This document shows, one piece after another, positions 38,224-50,215 of a stretch of 64,000 nucleotides of DNA. The position numbers and the translations under genes were made by a program. Numbering within the stretch: the stretch's first letter is position 1; every line of letters begins with the position of its first letter. The stretch covers positions 1,116,001-1,180,000 of the forward strand of contig NZ_WVVW01000001.1 of assembly GCF_009857815.1 (NCBI RefSeq). Direction: 5' to 3'. The notes beneath the pieces were generated by a model that did not search any database, was not told the DNA's origin, and was given only the letters and a program-made list of their open reading frames with translations. Source of the stretch: Pseudomaricurvus sp. HS19 (GTDB lineage Bacteria > Pseudomonadota > Gammaproteobacteria > Pseudomonadales > Cellvibrionaceae).

Positions 38224-40119
38224 TCAGTGACTCAGCTCCAGCAACAGCTTATTGAGGCGGGAGACGTAGCTGGCCGGATCCTCCAGGGTACCGCCCTCTG
38301 CCAGCTGGGCCTGGTCGAAGAGGATATTGGCCAGATCGGCAAAACGCTCTTCATCAGGCTCCTGATCCAGCTTGGTCACCAACGGGTGTCCGGGGTTGAG
38401 TTCCAGCACCGGCTTGGAATCCGGCAACTGCTGGCCTGCCTGCTCCAGGATACGGCGCATCTGCGCGCCCATGTCGTGTTCGCCAACCACCAGACAGGCC
38501 GGAGATTCCGTCAGGCGACCGGTAACACGCACCTCTTCCACGCGCTCGGCCAGCACATCCTTGACGCGCTTGACCAGGTCTTCGTGCTGTCTGGCGCTCT
38601 CCTCCTGGGCTTTCTTGTCTTCTTCGGTGTCCAGCTCGCCGAGATCCATCTGGCCCTTGCCCACATCCTGGAATGCCTTCTCCTTGTACTCCACCAGGTG
38701 GCTCATCAGCCACTCGTCAACGCGATCGGAGAGCAGCAGCACCTCGATACCCTTCTTGCGCAGGGCTTCCAGGTGCGGGCTGTTTTTGGCGGTATTGAAG
38801 GTTTCAGCAGCAACGTAGTAGATCTTGGTCTGGCCTTCCTTCATGCGCTCAATGTACTCATCCAGCGACTGGTCCTGATCGGCCATGTCGGTGTGGGTGG
38901 TAGCAAAGCGCAGCAGCGAGGCGATCTTTTCACGGTTGGCAAAATCTTCCGCAGGCCCTTCTTTAAGTACCTGGCCGAACTCCTGCCAGAATTTGGCGTA
39001 CTGTTCCGGCTCGTTCTTCGCCAGCTTGGAAAGCATATCCAGCGCGCGCTTGGTCAGGGCCGTGCGCATGGCGTCAATGTTCGGGTCTTTCTGCAGGATT
39101 TCCCGGGAGACGTTGAGGGAGAGATCGTTGGAGTCCACCACGCCCTTGATAAAGCGCAGGTAGAGCGGCAGGAACTGCTCCGCGTCATCCATGATAAAGG
39201 TGCGCTGTACATAGAGCTTCACACCGCGGGAGGCATCGCGATTGTAGAGATCAAAGGGTGCACGGCCTGGCAGGTACAGCAGGCTGGTGTAGTCCAGCTT
39301 GCCTTCCACGCGGTTGTGACTCCAGGTCAGGGGATCTTCAAAGTCGTGGCCGATGTGCTTGTAAAACTCCTTGTACTCGTCGTCACTGACTTCCGAGCGG
39401 GAGCGGGTCCACAGAGCCGTAGCGGTGTTGATGGTCTCATCCTGGGGCTCTTCGCCCTCTTCACCCTGACTCTCTTTCTGCATGATCACCGGCAGGGAAA
39501 TGTGATCGGAGTACTTCTTGATCACGGAACGCAGGCGCCAGCCATCGGCAAACTCTTCGGCATCGCTCTTCAGGTGCAACACGATGGTAGTACCACGGGT
39601 GGCTTTCTCCACGGTTTCCACCGTGAACTCCGCCTCACCGGTACACTCCCAGTGCACACCGTCGGCAGCGGCAGCACCGGCTTTACGGGTAAACACTTCA
39701 ACCCGGTCAGCAACAATAAACGCCGAGTAGAAGCCCACACCAAACTGGCCGATCAGCTGGGAATCCTTGCGCTGGTCACCGGACATATTCTGCAGGAACT
39801 GGGCTGTACCGGACTTGGCGATGGTGCCGAGGTTTTCCACCACCTCGTCACGGGTCATACCGATACCGTTATCGATGATGGTGATGGTTTTGGCGTCCTT
39901 ATCAAACCCGATACGAATCGCCAGTTCGGCATCATCCTCATACAGGCTGGAATCTGCCAGTGCCTGAAAACGCAGTTTGTCGGCCGCATCCGATGCATTG
40001 GAAACCAGCTCACGCAGGAAAATTTCCCGGTTGGAATAGAGCGAGTGAATCATCAAATGCAAAAGTTGTTTGGCTTCCGTCTGAAAGCCGCGGGTTTCTT
40101 TGTGCGCTTCCACAGTCAT
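38224..40119 (-). CDS. htpG: Hsp90 chaperone HtpG
   Basis: ATP-dependent chaperone. 631 aa from the ATG at 40119, with AGGAG about 10 nt upstream; the reading from 40221 crosses the promoter. N-terminal GHKL ATPase: [55 protein letters not shown]. The middle domain carries the catalytic-loop Arg (NVSREILQ), and a C-terminal dimerisation domain follows. A clear sigma-32 promoter precedes it. Confidence 0.98.
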   Translation of the reverse strand: MTVEAHKETRGFQTEAKQLLHLMIHSLYSNREIFLRELVSNASDAADKLRFQALADSSLYEDDAELAIRIGFDKDAKTITIIDNGIGMTRDEVVENLGTIAKSGTAQFLQNMSGDQRKDSQLIGQFGVGFYSAFIVADRVEVFTRKAGAAAADGVHWECTGEAEFTVETVEKATRGTTIVLHLKSDAEEFADGWRLRSVIKKYSDHISLPVIMQKESQGEEGEEPQDETINTATALWTRSRSEVSDDEYKEFYKHIGHDFEDPLTWSHNRVEGKLDYTSLLYLPGRAPFDLYNRDASRGVKLYVQRTFIMDDAEQFLPLYLRFIKGVVDSNDLSLNVSREILQKDPNIDAMRTALTKRALDMLSKLAKNEPEQYAKFWQEFGQVLKEGPAEDFANREKIASLLRFATTHTDMADQDQSLDEYIERMKEGQTKIYYVAAETFNTAKNSPHLEALRKKGIEVLLLSDRVDEWLMSHLVEYKEKAFQDVGKGQMDLGELDTEEDKKAQEESARQHEDLVKRVKDVLAERVEEVRVTGRLTESPACLVVGEHDMGAQMRRILEQAGQQLPDSKPVLELNPGHPLVTKLDQEPDEERFADLANILFDQAQLAEGGTLEDPASYVSRLNKLLLELSH

Positions 40120-40167
40120 GTCGCAAGAGCTCCTGAAGTGTTCGTGGTCAATATTATGTGCACTTGT

Positions 40168-40195
40168 AGATGGGGCTGGTTTGGGGGATTTCAAG
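40168..40195 (-). promoter_or_regulatory. Sigma-32 heat-shock promoter of htpG
   Basis: On the minus strand, -35 CTTGAAA (40195-40189) and -10 CCCATCT (40174-40168) are separated by 14 nt, matching the heat-shock consensus CTTGAAA/CCCATNT. The predicted start is about 40 nt before the ATG. Confidence 0.85.
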
Positions 40196-40197
40196 GG

Positions 40198-40219
40198 GCC
40201 CGGCAACAGAGTGCCGGGC
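40198..40219 (-). terminator. Hairpin after the thioesterase pair
   Basis: Stem GCCCGGCA/TGCCGGGC with a 6-nt loop, 28 nt after the thioesterase stop when read leftward from htpG and immediately upstream of the htpG -35. There is no clear T-run, so it is a weak terminator candidate or insulator. Confidence 0.45.
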
Positions 40220-40247
40220 ACGGGGAGAAGATTGGCTGTGATACAGC

Positions 40248-40673
40248 CTAATCCAGCAAAAATTGAACACTGGCTTTGGCGATGTGGATTTTTTCGTCCT
40301 CCTGCCAGGCCTGAATACTCACATTGACCATTTTGCGGCCAAAGCGCTCCACTTCGCAGCGGGCATAGGTATCCATAAAGCGCCCGGGTCGGATATAGCT
40401 GATGGAGAAGCCAATCACCTTCGGCACCCGCAGCACATCCATAATCATCATGGTATGGGCAATGGCGGCCATCTCCATAAAGCCACCCACGGCTCCGCCA
40501 TGCAGCGCCGGTAGCGTGGGGTTGCCGATATTGGATTTGCTGGGCGGCAGGTGAAACAGGCTCACCGACTGTGCCTGCATACCCAGCAGACGGGCATAGG
40601 GGATGGCCTCCAGCAACAGGTTAGGATCATTCTGCGCCTGGGCACGACGGGTAGCGTCACCTAGTTCACTCAT
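40248..40673 (-). CDS. PaaI-type hotdog thioesterase
   Basis: 141-aa hotdog-fold acyl-CoA thioesterase of the PaaI/YbgC-like group. The family motif is [20 protein letters not shown] (HGG with the conserved acidic Glu), followed by [20 protein letters not shown]. The ATG overlaps the stop of the upstream thioesterase by 4 nt (ATGA), so the two are coupled and may form a heteromer. Substrate unknown. Confidence 0.88.
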   Translation of the reverse strand: MSELGDATRRAQAQNDPNLLLEAIPYARLLGMQAQSVSLFHLPPSKSNIGNPTLPALHGGAVGGFMEMAAIAHTMMIMDVLRVPKVIGFSISYIRPGRFMDTYARCEVERFGRKMVNVSIQAWQEDEKIHIAKASVQFLLD

Positions 40674-41170
40674 GACTCTCCCTCCCCTGAGCGGGCCGCC
40701 TGACGCACGTTGTCACCAAACTCGCCAAAAACACCGGGCTCCAACTGGGCAAAATTGCCCACTGCCTGGGCCACCGGCCGGCTGGGATCGCCCTGGTGAG
40801 CCACAGCCCGGGTAAACAATACATGGCGGGTCACGTGATAGACCTCCCCCACCGCAATGACAGGCTTGTGCGGTTCCGCGGGGCGCAGGTAGTCAATACG
40901 CAGGTCAATAGTCGGGGTGACCGCCAGGGTTTCCAGCAGCGTTGAGGCCGAAAAACCACAGCAGGTATCCAGCAAGGTGGTGATCACCCCGCCGTGGATA
41001 ACACCGCTGACCGGGTTACCCACCAGTGACTCCTGATAATCAATCTGCAACGTCACACTGCCCCGCTGCACGTCAGTGACACGAATCCCCAAGGTTTCAA
41101 AATGATCACCGCGCCCCGGCATATCCAGCACACGCGCCAGCTGGCGAAACTCTTCCAGGTCCACAGCCAT
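40670..41170 (-). CDS. PaaI-type hotdog thioesterase
   Basis: 166 aa from the ATG at 41170, with GGAGG 7 nt upstream. Hotdog motif NPVSGVIHGGVITTLLDTCC (His-Gly-Gly and Asp) and TPTIDLRIDYLRPAEPHKPV. It is related to, but clearly diverged from, the following gene. Tandem PaaI-type genes are common in this group; the physiological acyl-CoA is not known. Confidence 0.9.
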   Translation of the reverse strand: MAVDLEEFRQLARVLDMPGRGDHFETLGIRVTDVQRGSVTLQIDYQESLVGNPVSGVIHGGVITTLLDTCCGFSASTLLETLAVTPTIDLRIDYLRPAEPHKPVIAVGEVYHVTRHVLFTRAVAHQGDPSRPVAQAVGNFAQLEPGVFGEFGDNVRQAARSGEGES

Positions 41171-41314
41171 GGCAGGCCCTCCTATAGCAACAAACCGCTG
41201 GATCATAGCGCAGATGGCGCGGCCTCGCATGGTCTGCTGGGCGATCTCCCCGCGACATGCTATAACTGCGCGAGTTTGTACGACATTGTATTTTACGACA
41301 GCAAGGACAGTCCG

Positions 41315-41833
41315 ATGAAATTCCGGCCCACCCTGATCGCACTCGCGGGCGCCGCCCTGTTAAGCGGCTGCCAGAGCAACCTTACCGATGACACCGTCGC
41401 CTCCATGAGCACCTGTGACAAGGTCAGCGCCCTGATCTCACAGCACAGCTCCGGCTTCGAGCAAATTCGCAAAAACCCGCGCCCCGGCAATCGCATGACC
41501 GTCTGGGACGTACGCTACGACATGGTTGGCAAGAACTGCCAGGTATGGGATTGGGGCAATAACCAGAGCAGTTACATGTGCAATCTCTCGTTTCCCGACC
41601 AGGAGAGTGCCATGGAGGTCTACAACAAAGGCAAACAGACAGCCGCCACCTGCCTGGGCGACGGCTGGCAGCTGACGGAAGAGCCGCGCAAGCTGGCCAA
41701 TGGTGTACGGGCGGTTTACCACAAAGCCGGCAGCAACACCGCCCTGGCCATTCACGCCATCGAAACCAAGGGTGTGTTCAAAGAGGAGTGGTCCGTGTAC
41801 TACTTCGTCGGCAATCCGAACGACAGTCTGTAA
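41315..41833 (+). CDS. Small lipoprotein of unknown function
   Basis: 172 aa. Lipobox LALAGAALLSGCQS, with Cys19 the likely lipidation site; a Gln after the Cys suggests outer-membrane sorting rather than Asp-mediated retention. The mature part is soluble and has four Cys (STCDKVS, GKNCQVWDWG, YMCNLSF, AATCLGD) that could form two disulfides. No family recognised. The ATG at 41315 starts the signal peptide. Its stop codon lies in the first copy of an imperfect direct repeat (41821-41875). Confidence 0.8.
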   Translation: MKFRPTLIALAGAALLSGCQSNLTDDTVASMSTCDKVSALISQHSSGFEQIRKNPRPGNRMTVWDVRYDMVGKNCQVWDWGNNQSSYMCNLSFPDQESAMEVYNKGKQTAATCLGDGWQLTEEPRKLANGVRAVYHKAGSNTALAIHAIETKGVFKEEWSVYYFVGNPNDSL

Positions 41834-41875
41834 GCTCCTGCCACCGCAAACGACGTCCTGTAATCGCTGCCACCG
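41821..41875. repeat. Imperfect 30-nt direct repeat spanning the lipoprotein stop
   Basis: CGACAGTCTGTAAGCTCCTG... (41821) and CGACGTCCTGTAATCGCTGC... (41851), each continuing into CCACCG. The second copy also forms the left arm of an inverted repeat TCCTGTAATC/GATTACAGGA (41856-41886). Confidence 0.6.
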
Positions 41876-41890
41876 TGATTACAGGACATA

Positions 41891-41918
41891 AAAAAGGGCT
41901 GCAATTGCAGCCCTTTTT
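41891..41918. terminator. Bidirectional terminator between lipoprotein gene and sucD
   Basis: A perfect 28-nt palindrome with arm AAAAAGGGCTGCAA, with A- and T-runs on both sides. It ends the lipoprotein transcript (+) and the TCA operon (-). Confidence 0.93.
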
Positions 41919-41941
41919 CATCACTTCAGAAAAAACCAGCC

Positions 41942-42814
41942 TTACCAGCCGGTCAGCTCTTTCAGTGCATCGCCGATGCCGGCCAGGGAGCGAACGGTTT
42001 TCACACCGGCGTCTTCCAGGGCAGCAAATTTCTCGTCGGCAGTACCTTTACCACCGGAGATGATGGCGCCGGCGTGGCCCATACGCTTGCCGGGAGGTGC
42101 AGTTACACCGGCAATGTAGGAAACCACTGGCTTGGTCACGTTGGCTTTGATGTAAGCCGCGGCTTCTTCTTCAGCGGAACCACCGATCTCACCAATCATA
42201 ACGATCGCTTCGGTCTGTGGATCTTTCTCGAACATTTCCAGAATGTCGATGAAGTTGGAGCCCGGGATCGGGTCACCACCAATACCAACACAGGTAGACT
42301 GGCCGAAACCGTAGTCAGTGGTCTGCTTAACGGCTTCGTAAGTCAGGGTGCCGGAACGGGAAACGATACCGACTTTACCTGGCAGGTGAATGTGACCTGG
42401 CATGATGCCGATCTTGCACTCGCCGGGAGTGATAACGCCCGGACAGTTTGGACCGATCAGGCGTACGCCCAGCTCGTCACACTTCACTTTACACTCCAGC
42501 ATATCCATTACAGGGATGTGCTCGGTGATACATACGATCAGCTTGATACCACCGTTGGCTGCTTCCAGGATGGAATCCTTACAGAAAGGAGCCGGTACGT
42601 AGATTACGGAAGCTTCGGCGCCAGTGGCGGCAACCGCTTCAGCAACAGTGTTGAAAACCGGCAGGCCCAGGTGAGTAGTGCCACCTTTGCCCGGAGTTAC
42701 ACCGCCAACCATTTTGGTACCGTAAGCAATCGCTTGCTCGGAGTGGAAAGTACCTTGACCACCAGTGAAGCCCTGGCAGATTACTTTGGTGTCTTTGTTA
42801 ATCAGAATACTCAT
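41942..42814 (-). CDS. sucD: Succinyl-CoA synthetase alpha subunit
   Basis: Substrate-level phosphorylation in the TCA cycle. 290 aa. CoA-binding Rossmann part begins [20 protein letters not shown], and the phospho-His is in [18 protein letters not shown]. It is last of the sdh-suc block, 15 nt after sucC, followed by a strong terminator. Confidence 0.98.
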   Translation of the reverse strand: MSILINKDTKVICQGFTGGQGTFHSEQAIAYGTKMVGGVTPGKGGTTHLGLPVFNTVAEAVAATGAEASVIYVPAPFCKDSILEAANGGIKLIVCITEHIPVMDMLECKVKCDELGVRLIGPNCPGVITPGECKIGIMPGHIHLPGKVGIVSRSGTLTYEAVKQTTDYGFGQSTCVGIGGDPIPGSNFIDILEMFEKDPQTEAIVMIGEIGGSAEEEAAAYIKANVTKPVVSYIAGVTAPPGKRMGHAGAIISGGKGTADEKFAALEDAGVKTVRSLAGIGDALKELTGW

Positions 42815-42829
42815 TGTGCTTGTCCCCTA

Positions 42830-43993
42830 TTAACCTTGCGCCGCTTTAACAACTTGCTCTGCAGCGTCGGTCAGACTGGTTGCAGCAATGATGTTGAGAC
42901 CGCTTTCGGCCAGTACTTTGGCACCCAGGTCGGCGTTGTTACCTTCAAGGCGAACAACAACCGGAATCTTAACGCCCACTTCTTCAACAGCGCCGATTAC
43001 ACCTTCTGCAATCAGGTCGCAGCGAACGATACCACCGAAGATGTTGATCAGAACGGCTTTAACATTGTCGTCAGCCAGGATGATCTTGAAGGCTTCGATA
43101 ACGCGCTCTTTGGTTGCACCGCCACCTACGTCAAGGAAGTTGGCTGGCTTGCCGCCGTGCAGGTTAACAATGTCCATGGTACCCATGGCCAGACCAGCAC
43201 CGTTTACCATGCAGCCGATGTTGCCATCGAGAGCTACGTAGTTCAGGTCCCACTGGGCAGCGTGAGCTTCACGAGCGTCTTCCTGGGAAGGATCGTGCAT
43301 CTCTTTCAGCTCAGGGTGACGGTACATGGCGTTGCCGTCGATAACCACTTTGGCGTCCAGGCAGTGCAGGTTGCCGGCGTCGGTGATAACCAGTGGGTTG
43401 ATTTCCAGCAGAGCCAGGTCTTTTTCCTGGAACATTTTCGCCAGACCCATGAAGATCTTGACGAACTGGTTGATCTGAGGACCTTCCAGACCCAGCTGGA
43501 ATGCCAGCTCGCGGCCCTGGTAAGGCTGGGCACCGGTCAGGGGATCAACAGTCGCTTTCAGGATCTTTTCAGGAGTCTCTTCAGCAACTTTCTCGATCTC
43601 TACACCACCTTCGGTAGAGGCCATGAAAACGATGCGACGGCTGGAGCGGTCTACCACAGCGCCGAGGTACAGTTCGTTGGCGATGTCGGTGCAGGATTCA
43701 ACCAGAATGCGGCTGACAGGCTGACCTTTTTCGTCTGTCTGATAGGTCACCAGACGGTTGCCCAGCCACTTCTTGGAGAACTCTTCGATTTCAGCTTTGG
43801 AGCTGACCAGCTTTACACCGCCAGCCTTACCACGGCCACCAGCGTGTACCTGGGCTTTAACAACCCACTTGTCACCACCAATTTGGTCGGCAGCAGCGGC
43901 AGCTTCGGCTACGGTCTCGGCCGCAATACCCTGAGATACTGGCAGGCCGTATTCGCGGAACAGCTGCTTGCCTTGATATTCATGCAAGTTCAT
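42830..43993 (-). CDS. sucC: Succinyl-CoA synthetase beta subunit (ADP-forming)
   Basis: 387-aa ATP-grasp subunit that binds nucleotide and succinate. Motifs are [47 protein letters not shown] and VNIFGG-type GVNIFGGI (here [18 protein letters not shown]). It follows lpdA after a 136-nt gap that holds a nested hairpin. Confidence 0.98.
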   Translation of the reverse strand: MNLHEYQGKQLFREYGLPVSQGIAAETVAEAAAAADQIGGDKWVVKAQVHAGGRGKAGGVKLVSSKAEIEEFSKKWLGNRLVTYQTDEKGQPVSRILVESCTDIANELYLGAVVDRSSRRIVFMASTEGGVEIEKVAEETPEKILKATVDPLTGAQPYQGRELAFQLGLEGPQINQFVKIFMGLAKMFQEKDLALLEINPLVITDAGNLHCLDAKVVIDGNAMYRHPELKEMHDPSQEDAREAHAAQWDLNYVALDGNIGCMVNGAGLAMGTMDIVNLHGGKPANFLDVGGGATKERVIEAFKIILADDNVKAVLINIFGGIVRCDLIAEGVIGAVEEVGVKIPVVVRLEGNNADLGAKVLAESGLNIIAATSLTDAAEQVVKAAQG

Positions 43994-44074
43994 GTCTACT
44001 TTCCATCCACTCGCGCTCTAGGCGCTCTATCGTTTTTAATAAAGAAGCCCGGGTGAGGCACAGACTTCTGGTTT

Positions 44075-44109
44075 GAAGCCAGCCTGCGGAATTACCGCCG
44101 ATTGGCTTC
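44075..44109. other. Nested inverted repeat between lpdA and sucC
   Basis: Outer arms GAAGCCA/TGGCTTC enclose inner arms GCGG/CCGC. It sits midway between lpdA and sucC and could attenuate, process or protect the polycistronic transcript. Confidence 0.5.
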
Positions 44110-44129
44110 CCCTTGCGCTATAGGTTTTA

Positions 44130-45584
<1,455 letters not shown>

Positions 45585-45652
45585 TCAGCGATATCAGGTT
45601 ACAGGCTGATGACCACTGCATCGCGGGCCACAGTGTGTGGCCCGACGTCACC

Positions 45653-46852
45653 TCAGAGTTCCAGCAGAATGCGCGCCGGATCCTCGATCATGTCCTTGAT
45701 GGCCACCAGGAACTGCACAGCATCCTTACCGTCGATCAGGCGATGATCGTAGGACAGGGCCAGGTACATCATCGGCAGGATCTTCACTTCGCCATTAACC
45801 GCCATGGGGCGCTCTTTAATGGAGTGCATGCCGAGAATCGCAGTTTGCGGAGGGTTGATGATTGGTGTGGACATCAACGAGCCAAACACACCACCGTTGG
45901 TGATGGAGAAGGTACCGCCGGTCATCTCTTCCATGGTGAGCTTGCCAGCCTGGGCACGGATACCGAAATCACGGATAGTGTTCTCCACCTCGGCAATGCT
46001 CATATTCTCAACGTCACGCAGCACCGGCACCACCAGACCTTTGTCGGTAGAGACCGCCACACTGATGTCCTGGTAGCCGTGGTAAACAATATCGTTACCG
46101 TCGATTGAGGCATTCACCGCCGGGAAACGACGCAGGGCTTCAACCGCCGCTTTAACAAAGAAGCCCATGAAACCCAGGCGGGTGCCATTGTGGGACTTCT
46201 CAAACTGGTCCTTGTACTTGCTGCGCAGAGCCATAACAGGAGCCATGTTCACCTCGTTAAAGGTGGTCAGCATGGCGGTACCTTGTGCGGTTTCCATCAG
46301 ACGCTCGGCGATACGCTTGCGCATACGGGTCATTGGAACGCGCTTCTCGATGCGCTCACCGGCAATCACAACCGGCGCTTCCGCGGCCTTCGGCGCTGCT
46401 GCAGCGGCTGCAGGCTTGGCAGTACCGGCATTCTCCACGTCTTCCTTGGTGATGCGACCGTCTTTACCAGTGCCCTTCAGGGTGCTCAGGTCCACACCCT
46501 TTTCTTCTGCCAGCTTGCGGGCAGAGGGGCTGGCAAAGCCGCCTGCGGCACCTTCGTCGGAAGCTTCCGCAGCGGCCGGCGCTGCAGCCGCCGGGGCAGC
46601 AGCGGCCGGAGCATCGCCCTCGGCAAAAATCGCAATCACCTCATTGCTGAGGATGGTTTCACCCTCACCCTTGAGGATTTCGCTGAGAGTGCCATTGGCA
46701 GGTGCGACTACTTCCAGCACCACCTTGTCAGTCTCGATGTCTACAATCAGCTCGTCACGGGCAACCGCTTCGCCTGGCTGCTTGTGCCAGGTAGCTACGG
46801 TACCGTCCTGTACGGATTCGGGAAAAGTCGGAGCTTTGATTTCAATTGTCAT
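45653..46852 (-). CDS. sucB: Dihydrolipoamide succinyltransferase (E2 of 2-oxoglutarate dehydrogenase)
   Basis: 399 aa. Lipoyl domain with the lysine in [10 protein letters not shown] (about 1-75); Ala/Pro-rich linker; E3-binding domain [20 protein letters not shown] (about 110-145); catalytic domain with [13 protein letters not shown] (His-Asp). One lipoyl domain, as is normal for SucB. Confidence 0.98.
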   Translation of the reverse strand: MTIEIKAPTFPESVQDGTVATWHKQPGEAVARDELIVDIETDKVVLEVVAPANGTLSEILKGEGETILSNEVIAIFAEGDAPAAAAPAAAAPAAAEASDEGAAGGFASPSARKLAEEKGVDLSTLKGTGKDGRITKEDVENAGTAKPAAAAAAPKAAEAPVVIAGERIEKRVPMTRMRKRIAERLMETAQGTAMLTTFNEVNMAPVMALRSKYKDQFEKSHNGTRLGFMGFFVKAAVEALRRFPAVNASIDGNDIVYHGYQDISVAVSTDKGLVVPVLRDVENMSIAEVENTIRDFGIRAQAGKLTMEEMTGGTFSITNGGVFGSLMSTPIINPPQTAILGMHSIKERPMAVNGEVKILPMMYLALSYDHRLIDGKDAVQFLVAIKDMIEDPARILLEL

Positions 46853-46930
46853 TCTGTTGGTTCCTTTAGCTCTTCGGCTATCGTTGTCGCGGCGCCTGAA
46901 GGCACGTTCGAAAGTTCAATTAACCGTAAA

Positions 46931-49765
46931 TCAATCAACGGTGAGCGCGTCGTTAATAAACTTGCTCTGCTCTTCAAGGTGAATGGACATGTAACCCGCT
47001 GCAGGTGCAGCAGAGGCTTCACGACCAACGAAGCTCAGATACAGATTTTCATCAATCTCCTGCAAGACACGACGCATATGGTGCTGGCTGCTGTACCAGG
47101 CGCCCTGGTTCATCGGCTCTTCCTGACACCACACCACTTCCTTCAGATTGACGAATTGTTTCAGCACGTTCTTCAGCTCTTCTTCCGGGAACGGGTAGAG
47201 CTGCTCCAGGCGAATCAGCGCCACGTCCTGGGTCTGACGCTCCATGCGCTCTTCCAGCAGGTGGTAGTACACCTTGCCGCTGCAGAGCACGGCGCGCTTG
47301 ATACCTTCAGGTGCCAGTTCCTGCTCACCGATCACGTTCTGGAAGGTGCCATCTGCCAGCTCCTCCAGCGTGGAGGTTGCCAGTTTGTGGCGCAGAATCC
47401 ACTTCGGACTCATGACCACCAACGGACGACGCATCGGACGCACCGCCTGACGGCGCAGCATATGGAACACCTGTGCCGGCGTGGTTGGGATACACACCTG
47501 AATATTGTGCTCGGCACACAATTGCAGGTAGCGTTCCAGACGGGCGGAAGAGTGTTCCGGACCCTGGCCTTCATAGCCGTGTGGCAGCAGCATCACCAGA
47601 CCGCAGAGACGGCCCCACTTGTGCTCACCACTGGTGATGAACTGGTCAATGACCACCTGGGCACCGTTGGCGAAGTCACCGAACTGGGCTTCCCAGATCA
47701 CCAGCGCATTGGGCGTGGTGGTGGCATAACCGTACTCAAACGCCAGCACCGCCTCTTCCGAGAGCAGCGAGTCGAAAATATCAAGCGGACCCTGCCCCTC
47801 ACTGAGGTGACGCAGTGGCAGGTAGCTGGAACCGTCTTTCTGGCTGTGCACCACCGCATGACGATGGGAGAAGGTACCACGACCCACGTCCTGACCGGTC
47901 AGGCGCACACGGAAGCCCTGCTCCAGCAGTGTGGCATAGGCCATGGTTTCCGCCATACCCCAGTTGATGGGCATGGCACCACTGGCCATCTTGCGACGGT
48001 CGTCATAGATCTTCTGTACCTGCTTCTGTACCTGCACACCATCGGGGATGTGGGTGGCACGTTGCGCGAGATCCTGCAGCGCCTTCATCTCATAGGAGGT
48101 GTCAGCGGGAGTCTGCCAGTCGTGGCCGATATAGGGGCTCCAGTTCACGAACAGGGATTCATCCGGCTCGCTCACCAGGCCCTGGGCTACATGCTCACCA
48201 CGATCCAGCGCCGCACGGTATTCGTTGCTCATCTGCTCAGCATCGGTCTCGCTGACCAGCCCCTGGCCAACCAGCTTCTCGGCGTACAGTGCGCGAGTGG
48301 TCTTCTGCTTGCGAATGGCTTTGTACATCAGCGGCTGGGTCGACGAAGGCTCGTCGGTTTCGTTATGGCCACGGCGACGATAGCAAACCAGGTCAATCAC
48401 CACGTCCTTGCGGAACTCGTAGCGGTAGTCCATCGCCAGCAGGGTGACAAACAGAACCGCGTCGGGATCGTCCGCGTTGACGTGGAAAATCGGCGCCTCA
48501 ATGACTTTCGCCACATCGGTACAGTATTCCGTGGAGCGGGCATCGTCACGACGGCTGGTGGTAAAGCCCACCTGGTTGTTGATCACCACGTGGATGGTGC
48601 CACCGGTGTGATAAGCACGGGTACGGGACATCTGGAAAGTTTCCATGACCACACCCTGCCCGGCAAACGCCGCATCTCCGTGCACGGAGATCGGTACCAC
48701 TTTCTGGCCCAGGTGATCGTCACGGCGATCCTGACGGGCGCGCACGGAACCCTCAACCACTGGCGACACAATCTCCAGATGAGACGGGTTGAAGGACATG
48801 GCAAGGTGAACTTCACCGCCCGGAGTCATGACGTTGGAGGAGAAGCCCTGGTGGTACTTCACGTCACCGGAACTGTCGATGATGCGCTTGCCTTCAAACT
48901 CATCAAACAGGTCGGCGGGGTTTTTACCCAGCGTGTTGACCAGCGTGTTGAGGCGGCCGCGGTGGGCCATGCCCAGCACAATCTCTTTGGCGCCGTGCTC
49001 ACCGGCACGACGAATCAGACCGTCCAGCAGGGGAATGAAGCTCTCGCCACCTTCGAGGCCGAAACGCTTGGTACCCGGGTATTTACTGTCGAGATGACGC
49101 TCAAGGCCCTCAGCAGCGGTCAGGCGCTCCAGTACACGCTTGCGGAAGTCCTCGGTAAAGACCGGCTTGGAGCGGACGCTTTCCAGTCGCTGCTGCAGCC
49201 ACTGCTTCTCGGCGAAGTTGGTGATGTGCATGATTTCCGGACCAACCGAGCCACAATAGGTCTGCTCCAGGTTATCGATCAATTCACGCAGCGGGGCTTC
49301 ATCGGTACCAAAGAAGGTGGGGCCGGTCTGGAAAACGGTATCCAGATCCGCGGGAGTCAGGCCATGAAAGCCCAGATCAAGATCAGGCACCTGCTCGCGC
49401 ACCATCAACCCTAATGGATCGAGCTTGGCTTTCTGGTGACCGCGGAAACGATAGGAACTGATCAGCTGAACGACCTTAACCTGCTTGCGCTCGTGTTCGA
49501 TATTGGCGCCACCGGAACCCGGGGCCGCTATCGGACGAGCACGCTTTTTACCCAGCAGCTCAAAGTGTTCACGGATGACCGAGTGCGGTACATCCTGAGA
49601 GACAACGCCTTCAACACGGGGCAATTGCTCAAAGTAATTACGCCACTCCTCAGGAACGGCATTTGGATCGTGTAAATAGGTATCGTAGAGCTCTTCGACG
49701 TAGGCCGCATTCCCACCCGAAATATGGGAAGTCTTCCACAATCGCTCCATGATGCTGTCTTGCAT
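46931..49765 (-). CDS. sucA: 2-oxoglutarate dehydrogenase E1
   Basis: Thiamine-diphosphate decarboxylase of the oxoglutarate dehydrogenase complex. 944 aa, standard length. N-terminus NAAYVEELYDTYLHDPNAVP; GMAHRGRLNTLVNTLGKNP; the TPP motif region GDAAFAGQGVVMETFQMS; LLPHGYEGQGPEHSSARLER; C-terminal QEEPMNQGAWYSSQHHM. It opens the suc part of the block after a 450-nt gap from sdhB, so it probably has its own promoter. Confidence 0.98.
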   Translation of the reverse strand: MQDSIMERLWKTSHISGGNAAYVEELYDTYLHDPNAVPEEWRNYFEQLPRVEGVVSQDVPHSVIREHFELLGKKRARPIAAPGSGGANIEHERKQVKVVQLISSYRFRGHQKAKLDPLGLMVREQVPDLDLGFHGLTPADLDTVFQTGPTFFGTDEAPLRELIDNLEQTYCGSVGPEIMHITNFAEKQWLQQRLESVRSKPVFTEDFRKRVLERLTAAEGLERHLDSKYPGTKRFGLEGGESFIPLLDGLIRRAGEHGAKEIVLGMAHRGRLNTLVNTLGKNPADLFDEFEGKRIIDSSGDVKYHQGFSSNVMTPGGEVHLAMSFNPSHLEIVSPVVEGSVRARQDRRDDHLGQKVVPISVHGDAAFAGQGVVMETFQMSRTRAYHTGGTIHVVINNQVGFTTSRRDDARSTEYCTDVAKVIEAPIFHVNADDPDAVLFVTLLAMDYRYEFRKDVVIDLVCYRRRGHNETDEPSSTQPLMYKAIRKQKTTRALYAEKLVGQGLVSETDAEQMSNEYRAALDRGEHVAQGLVSEPDESLFVNWSPYIGHDWQTPADTSYEMKALQDLAQRATHIPDGVQVQKQVQKIYDDRRKMASGAMPINWGMAETMAYATLLEQGFRVRLTGQDVGRGTFSHRHAVVHSQKDGSSYLPLRHLSEGQGPLDIFDSLLSEEAVLAFEYGYATTTPNALVIWEAQFGDFANGAQVVIDQFITSGEHKWGRLCGLVMLLPHGYEGQGPEHSSARLERYLQLCAEHNIQVCIPTTPAQVFHMLRRQAVRPMRRPLVVMSPKWILRHKLATSTLEELADGTFQNVIGEQELAPEGIKRAVLCSGKVYYHLLEERMERQTQDVALIRLEQLYPFPEEELKNVLKQFVNLKEVVWCQEEPMNQGAWYSSQHHMRRVLQEIDENLYLSFVGREASAAPAAGYMSIHLEEQSKFINDALTVD

Positions 49766-50215
49766 TTGTGCCCACCTTTAATCAGGGTCTGGCTGCGGAT
49801 GCAAGTCAAAAGCGAATCTGTTGTCAGTCTCCGGCTTTCCCCAGCCTTTCCGGACGCAGCAATCTACGACGGACGAGTCAGAGAGCACACAAAGTTGCCC
49901 GCAGGCAAAACTCGGCAGTGCGTGAACCCGGTGAGCAAAGCAAGCCAACAAACACGCTTTCTTCTTCACACAGTCAGCCCGATTCCGATGTACGGAATCA
50001 TATACCCCGCTATTTCTAGCGTTTAGCCAACTTAAGAAGCCCGGAAAACACTCCGGGCTTCGCTTATTCCACTCTGCTCCCTCACGGGCGCCGGGCGGAT
50101 TACAGTTCAAATATTCGTTGCCCGGGCTTCGGTCGCACTGAATTCCGGGCTTTGGGTCTCTGCACTAAATAGTCACGATTGCAGGGGTGCCGCCTCTTTG
50201 CGGGCGGCTTCTCCC
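49766..50215. other. Intergenic region sdhB-sucA
   Basis: 450 nt without a supported gene. It contains a perfect inverted repeat GATTCCG-ATGTA-CGGAATC (49981-49999) upstream of sucA, and a hairpin GAAGCCCGGA/TCCGGGCTTC (50036-50061) that may end the sdh transcript. A partly repeated CGGGCTT motif lies at 50119-50151. Confidence 0.6.
50036..50061 (-). terminator. Probable terminator after sdhB
   Basis: A 10-bp stem GAAGCCCGGA/TCCGGGCTTC with a 6-nt loop, 155 nt after sdhB. The T-run is weak (CTTAAGTT), so some readthrough into sucA is likely. Confidence 0.55.

Noticed and set aside
46190-49414. 1074-codon open frame opposite sucA
   Set aside because: It is the antisense shadow of a GC-rich, highly biased gene; sucA itself is certain and the antisense protein has no domain.
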